DNA of 64,000 nt, from positions 3,534,001 to 3,598,000 of the forward strand of contig NC_079482.1 in NCBI RefSeq assembly GCF_026230105.1, written 5' to 3'. The position numbers were made by a program, and so were the translations under genes. Shown piece after piece: positions 58,201-64,000 of the stretch. The stretch's first letter is position 1, and each line of letters starts with the position of its first letter. Under the pieces are notes generated by a model. That model was given only the letters and a program-made list of their open reading frames with translations. It ran no database searches and was not told where the DNA came from. Source of the DNA: Diorhabda sublineata (Eukaryota; Arthropoda; Insecta; Coleoptera; Chrysomelidae).

Positions 58201-61200
58201 ATAATCCTTTAAGTGTTTTTTCAAAACCCTCGCATTTGATTTTACGATAGACTAATAGAAAATGTTCTGCGCCAACTATTCCTAAATTTTTCGCTAAATA
58301 TTCTCTTTGGAAAACAGGATGGTTGGTAACCCTACAATAAAACAAAATCACTTTCTTTTCATTTACCATCTATATAATCCTTTGAGTGTTTTTTCAAAAC
58401 CCTCGCATTTGATTTTACGATAGACTAATAGAAAATGTTCTGCGCCAACTATTCCTAAATTTTTCGCTAAATATTCTCTTTGGAAAACAACATGGTTGGT
58501 AACCCTACAATAAAACAACATCACTTTCTTTTCATTTACCATCTATATAATCCTTTAAGTGTTTTTTCAAAAGCCTCGCATTTGATTTTACGATAGACTA
58601 ATAGAAAATGTTCTGCGCCAACTATTCCTAAATTTTTCGCTAAATATTCTCTTTGGAAAACAGGATGGTTGGTAACCCTACAATAAAACAACTTCACTTT
58701 CTTTTCATTTACCATCTATATAATCCTTTAAGTGTTTTTTCAAAAGCCTCGCATTTGATTTTACGATAGACTAATAGAAAATGTTCTGCGCCAACTATTC
58801 CTAAATTTTTCGCTAAATATTCTCTTGGGAAAACAGGACGGATGGCAACACTACAATAAAACAACTTCACTTTCTTTTCATTTACGATCTATATAATCCT
58901 TTAAGTGTTTTTTCAAAAACCTCGCATTTGATTTTACGATAGACTAATAGAAAATGTTCTGCGCCAACTATTCCTAAATTTTTCGCTAAATATTCTCTTG
59001 GGAAAACAGGACGGATGGCAACACTACAATAAAACAACTTCACTTTCTTTTCATTTACGATCTATATAATCCTTTAAGTGTTTTTTCAAAAACCTCGCAT
59101 TTGATTTTACGATAGACTAATAGAAAATGTTCTGCGCCAACTATTCCTAAATTTTTCGCTAAATATTCTCTTGGGAAAACAGGACGGATGGCAACACTAC
59201 AATAAAACAACTTCACTTTCTTTTCATTTACGATCTATATAATCCTTTAAGTGTTTTTTCAAAAACCTCGCATTTGATTTTACGATAGACTAATAGAAAA
59301 TGTTCTGCGCCAACTATTCCTAAATTTTTCGCTAAATATTCTCTTTGGAAAACAGGATGGTTGGTAACCCTACAATAAAACAACTTCACTTTCTTTTCAT
59401 TTACGATCTATATACTCCTTTAAGTGTTTTTTCAAAAGCCTCGCATTTGATTTTACGATAGACTAATAGAAAATGTTCTGCGCCAACTATTCCTAAATTT
59501 TTCGCTAAATATTCTCTTGGGAAAACAGGACGGATGGCAACACTACAATAAAACAACTTCACTTTCTTTTCATTTACGATCTATATACTCCTTTAAGTGT
59601 TTTTTCAAAAGCCTCGCATTTGATTTTACGATAGACTAATAGAAAATGTTCTGCGCCAACTATTCCTAAATTTTTCGCTAAATATTCTCTTTGGAAAACA
59701 GGATGGTTGGTAACCCTACAATAAAACAACATCACTTTCTTTTCATTTACCATCTATATAATCCTTTAAGTGTTTTTTCAAAACCCTCGCATTTGATTTT
59801 ACGATAGACTAATAGAAAATGTTCTGCGCCAACTATTCCTAAATTTTTCGCTAAATATTCTCTTTGGAAAACAGGATGGTTGGTAACCCTACAATAAAAC
59901 ATCATCACTTTCTTTTCATTTACCATCTATATAATCCTTTAAGTGTTTTTTCAAAAGCCTCGCATTTGATTTTACGATAGACTAATAGAAAATGTTCTGC
60001 GCCAACTATTCCTAAATTTTTCGCTAAATATTCTCTTTGGAAAACAGGATGGTTGGTAACCCTACAATAAAACAACATCACTTTCTTTTCATTTACGATC
60101 TATATAATCCTTTAAGTGTTTTTTCAAAAGCCTCGCATTTGATTTTACGATAGACTAATAGAAAATGTTCTGCGCCAACTATTCCTAAATTTTTCGCTAA
60201 ATATTCTCTTTGGAAAACAGGATGGTTGGTAACCCTACAATAAAACAACATCACTTTCTTTTCATTTACCATCTATATAATCCTTTAAGTGTTTTTTCAA
60301 AAGCCTCGCATTTGATTTTACGATAGACTAATAGAAAATGTTCTGCGCCAACTATTCCTAAATTTTTCGCTAAATATTCTCTTTGGAAAACAGGATGGTT
60401 GGTAACCCTACAATAAAACAACATCACTTTCTTTTCATTTACGATCTATATAATCCTTTAAGTGTTTTTTCAAAAGCCTCGCATTTGATTTTACGATAGA
60501 CTAATAGAAAATGTTCTGCGCCAACTATTCCTAAATTTTTCGCTAAATATTCTCTTTGGAAAACAGGATGGTTGGTAACCCTACAATAAAACAACATCAC
60601 TTTCTTTTCATTTACCATCTATATAATCCTTTAAGTGTTTTTTCAAAAGCCTCGCATTTGATTTTACGATAGACTAATAGAAAATGTTCTGCGCCAACTA
60701 TTCCTAAATTTTTCGCTAAATATTCTCTTTGGAAAACAGGATGGTTGGTAACCCTACAATAAAACAACATCACTTTCTTTTCATTTACCATCTATATAAT
60801 CCTTTAAGTGTTTTTTCAAAAACCTCGCATTTGATTTTACGATAGACTAATAGAAAATGTTCTGCGCCAACTATTCCTAAATTTTTCGCTAAATATTCTC
60901 TTGGGAAAACAGGACGGATGGCAACACTACAATAAAACAACTTCACTTTCTTTTCATTTACGATCTATATAATCCTTTAAGTGTTTTTTCAAAAACCTCG
61001 CATTTGATTTTACGATAGACTAATAGAAAATGTTCTGCGCCAACTATTCCTAAATTTTTCGCTAAATATTCTCTTGGGAAAACAGGACGGATGGCAACAC
61101 TACAATAAAACAACTTCACTTTCTTTTCATTTACGATCTATATAATCCTTTAAGTGTTTTTTCAAAAACCTCGCATTTGATTTTACGATAGACTAATAGA

Positions 61201-63041
61201 AAATGTTCTGCGCCAACTATTCCTAAATTTTTCGCTAAATATTCTCTTGGGAAAACAGGACGGATGGCAACACTACAATAAAACAACTTCACTTTCTTTT
61301 CATTTACGATCTATATAATCCTTTAAGTGTTTTTTCAAAAACCTCGCATTTGATTTTACGATAGACTAATAGAAAATGTTCTGCGCCAACTATTCCTAAA
61401 TTTTTCGCTAAATATTCTCTTTGGAAAACAGGATGGTTGGTAACCCTACAATAAAACAACTTCACTTTCTTTTCATTTACGATCTATATAATCCTTTAAG
61501 TGTTTTTTCAAAAGCCTCGCATTTGATTTTACGATAGACTAATAGAAAATGTTCTGCGCCAACTATTCCTAAATTTTTCGCTAAATATTCTCTTGGGAAA
61601 ACAGGACGGATGGCAACACTACAATAAAACAACTTCACTTTCTTTTCATTTACGATCTATATAATCCTTTAAGTGTTTTTTCAAAAGCCTCGCATTTGAT
61701 TTTACGATAGACTAATAGAAAATGTTCTGCGCCAACTATTCCTAAATTTTTCGCTAAATATTCTCTTTGGAAAACAGGATGGTTGGTAACCCTACAATAA
61801 AACAACATCACTTTCTTTTCATTTACCATCTATATAATCCTTTAAGTGTTTTTTCAAAAGCCTCGCATTTGATTTTACGATAGACTAATAGAAAATGTTC
61901 TGCGCCAACTATTCCTAAATTTTTCGCTAAATATTCTCTTGGGAAAACAGGACGGATGGCAACACTACAATAAAACAACTTCACTTTCTTTTCATTTACG
62001 ATCTATATAATCCTTTAAGTGTTTTTTCAAAAGCCTCGCATTTGATTTTACGATAGACTAATAGAAAATGTTCTGCGCCAACTATTCCTAAATTTTTCGC
62101 TAAATATTCTCTTTGGAAAACAGGATGGTTGGTAACCCTACAATAAAACAACATCACTTTCTTTTCATTTACCATCTATATAATCCTTTAAGTGTTTTTT
62201 CAAAAGCCTCGCATTTGATTTTACGATAGACTAATAGAAAATGTTCTGCGCCAACTATTCCTAAATTTTTCGCTAAATATTCTCTTTGGAAAACAGGATG
62301 GTTGGTAACCCTACAATAAAACAACATCACTTTCTTTTCATTTACCATCTATATAATCCTTTAAGTGTTTTTTCAAAAGCCTCGCATTTGATTTTACGAT
62401 AGACTAATAGAAAATGTTCTGCGCCAACTATTCCTAAATTTTTCGCTAAATATTCTCTTTGGAAAACAGGATGGTTGGTAACCCTACAATAAAACAACAT
62501 CACTTTCTTTTCATTTACCATCTATATAATCCTTTAAGTGTTTTTTCAAAAGCCTCGCATTTGATTTTACGATAGACTAATAGAAAATGTTCTGCGCCAA
62601 CTATTCCTAAATTTTTCGCTAAATATTCTCTTGGGAAAACAGGACGGATGGCAACACTACAATAAAACAACTTCACTTTCTTTTCATTTACGATCTATAT
62701 AATCCTTTAAGTGTTTTTTCAAAAGCCTCGCATTTGATTTTACGATAGACTAATAGAAAATGTTCTGCGCCAACTATTCCTAAATTTTTCGCTAAATATT
62801 CTCTTTGGAAAACAGGATGGTTGGTAACCCTACAATAAAACAACATCACTTTCTTTTCATTTACCATCTATATAATCCTTTAAGTGTTTTTTCAAAAGCC
62901 TCGCATTTGATTTTACGATAGACTAATAGAAAATGTTCTGCGCCAACTATTCCTAAATTTTTCGCTAAATATTCTCTTTGGAAAACAGGATGGTTGGTAA
63001 CCCTACAATAAAACAACTTCACTTTCTTTTCATTTACGATC
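52249..63041. repeat. Tandem array, about 62 copies of a 173-bp satellite
   Basis: ATCCTTTAAGTG stands at 52322, 52495, 52668 and so on to 62875; the distance is exactly 61 x 173 = 10553 bp, so no unit has a net gain or loss. There is no coding content. Two monomer types: A (TTGGGAAAACAGGACGGATG, GCAACACTACA, TTACGATCT) and B (TTTGGAAAACAGGATGGTTG, GTAACCCTACA, TTACCATCT). A units lie at the left edge, once near 55020, and in the right third. A run A-A-A-B-A-B begins at about 58824 and again at about 60900, 2076 bp (12 units) apart, each time with the AAAAACCTCGC variant in the first three and an A/B hybrid in the fourth. That is a higher-order repeat. Confidence 0.98.
58824..62976. repeat. 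Two copies of a 12-monomer (2076-bp) higher-order repeat
   Basis: Monomer types from 58824: A A A B A B B B B B B B. From 60900: A A A B A B A B B B A B. The first six positions agree, including shared private variants, and the later ones diverge by added A units. The first copy alone has ATATACTCC in two units, so it has changed since the duplication. Confidence 0.75.
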
Positions 63042-63465
63042 TTTTAATTGACCCCACAGGAAATAGTCTAAAGGATTCATGTCGGGTGATCGCGGGGGCC
63101 ATTCGTTAAAACCACGCCTTCCAATCCATCTTCTGGTAAACACATTTTTCAGTTATTGATTCACCACACACGCATATTGAGGTGTTTGGAATATTGTTAT
63201 TGACTGAACTTACCAATAATGAAGTTTTTTCTTAAACGCAATTGAAAATAATTACTTGGATTTGGAAATATCCGAGCCAACGAAGGTATAATAAATCTAA
63301 ATACGCTTCAATGAATTATTTTATACATACATACAGTTTTTCGGAATATTGGGTGTGGGATTCACGCATCTAACGAGGATTGTTACGTGAACAGTATCTA
63401 CAATTATATCGATTTACGTTTCTATTAATACAAAAAGTGGCCTCATCGCAAAAATAACATGGATC
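63042..63465 (-). pseudogene. Copy of the 48.5-kb transposase relic inside the satellite
   Basis: 424 bp, the same length as 48496-48919. By eye it differs at only three bases, all within 16 bp near its left end. There this copy still reads WPPRSPDMNPLDYFLWG, whereas the 48.5-kb copy has a stop and two changed residues. It is flanked on both sides by 173-bp satellite sequence: the monomer is broken at TTACGATCT and resumes at GGATCTATATTATAATCC. Neither side carries the transposon's own ends, so this was not a normal transposition. Confidence 0.93.
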
Positions 63466-63550
63466 TATATTATAATCCTTTAAGTGTTCTTTCAAAAGCT
63501 TCGCATTTGATTTTACGATAGACTAATAGAAAATGTTTTGCGCAAACCCT
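63462..63550. repeat. Diverged partial 173-bp monomer after the inserted relic
   Basis: Reads GATCTATATTATAATCCTTT onward to AATGTTTTGCGC, with several changes against the array consensus (TGTTCTTTC, AGCTTCGC). It is the last trace of the satellite. Higher divergence at the edge is usual for arrays. Confidence 0.88.
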
Positions 63551-64000
63551 AGATTTTCATGAAATTTCTGATTTAATTTCGGATCAATACTAATATCAGA
63601 TATTTTCAAATTTATATATTTATAACCTTGAAATTAATTGTTAAACGCATGTAGGCATTCAAATATGTATTTCCAAAGGTGGAAACTGATAATTAACATT
63701 TTTTTCTTCGTTAAATACTAATTCATTTTAGAGATATAATATGCAAATCTTGCGATTGATGACATTACGTAAGTTTATAATATCGTCTCCATAACAACAA
63801 TATTGCAGAAACTAGCGATATATTTGGATGATAGATTTATTATATGCTGTTTTATATTTACAAATAGAAATTGATAACAAATTTTACCTTGAAAGTTTGT
63901 ATTATAATTCTTATTTCAAAGACAAATACCCGACGTTACATCAGCATACGAGTTTTCGATTTGAGACATAGTCCAGTCAATAGTCTTGTTCCCATAGAAT
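63551..64000. other. AT-rich sequence to the window edge, nothing recognised
   Basis: No repeat, open frame or motif seen. Confidence 0.5.

Noticed and set aside
1..64000. tRNA, rRNA or spliceosomal RNA genes
   Set aside because: I looked for conserved boxes and cloverleaf-like stretches and saw none convincing, but a covariance search was not possible.

Overview
This window looks like AT-rich, repeat-dominated insect nuclear DNA. The evidence is many decayed Tc1/mariner, pogo-like, hAT and LINE relics of arthropod type, a degenerate TTAGG-like array (TTAGG is the common insect telomere motif), and no bacterial-style operons. A beetle is plausible, but I cannot fix the order or species. I found no intact host gene, tRNA, rRNA or CRISPR.

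Layout. 0-6.8 kb: Tc1 and DD41D transposase relics, one almost complete DD41D transposon (3992-5313, both TIRs and TA duplications present, one frameshift in an A9 run), a pogo/Tigger-like relic, a recombinase-like fragment and a mariner relic. 6.8-11.3 kb: 17 tandem copies of 263 bp made from the 3' end of that mariner relic. 11.3-15 kb: a collapsed mariner, a pogo-like fragment and a non-coding repeat block. 15.2-17.5 kb: a LINE reverse-transcriptase relic whose C-terminal part is tandemised (112 bp x 12). 17.6-21.4 kb: mariner, hAT and DD41D relics. 24.2-29.7 kb: 186-bp satellite. 29.8-37.2 kb: mariner, LINE and Tc1 relics, a fold-back element and a Harbinger-like MITE. 37.8-42.8 kb: a second LINE relic, again tandemised at its C-terminal part (223 bp, about 20.5 copies). 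44.3-48.9 kb: more transposase and LINE relics. 49.1-50.6 kb: an inverted-repeat-bounded element carrying a TTAGG-like array. 52.2-63.0 kb: 62 monomers of a 173-bp satellite with no net length change, ended by a 424-bp copy of a transposase relic that also lies at 48.5 kb.

The main theme is satellite birth. Six tandem arrays make up about 27.5 kb (43 percent) of the window. Three are still joined to the transposon or retrotransposon they grew from, and in each the part amplified is the 3' coding end. None of the encoded products is likely to be functional. All family calls come from reading motifs by eye, and no search was run.
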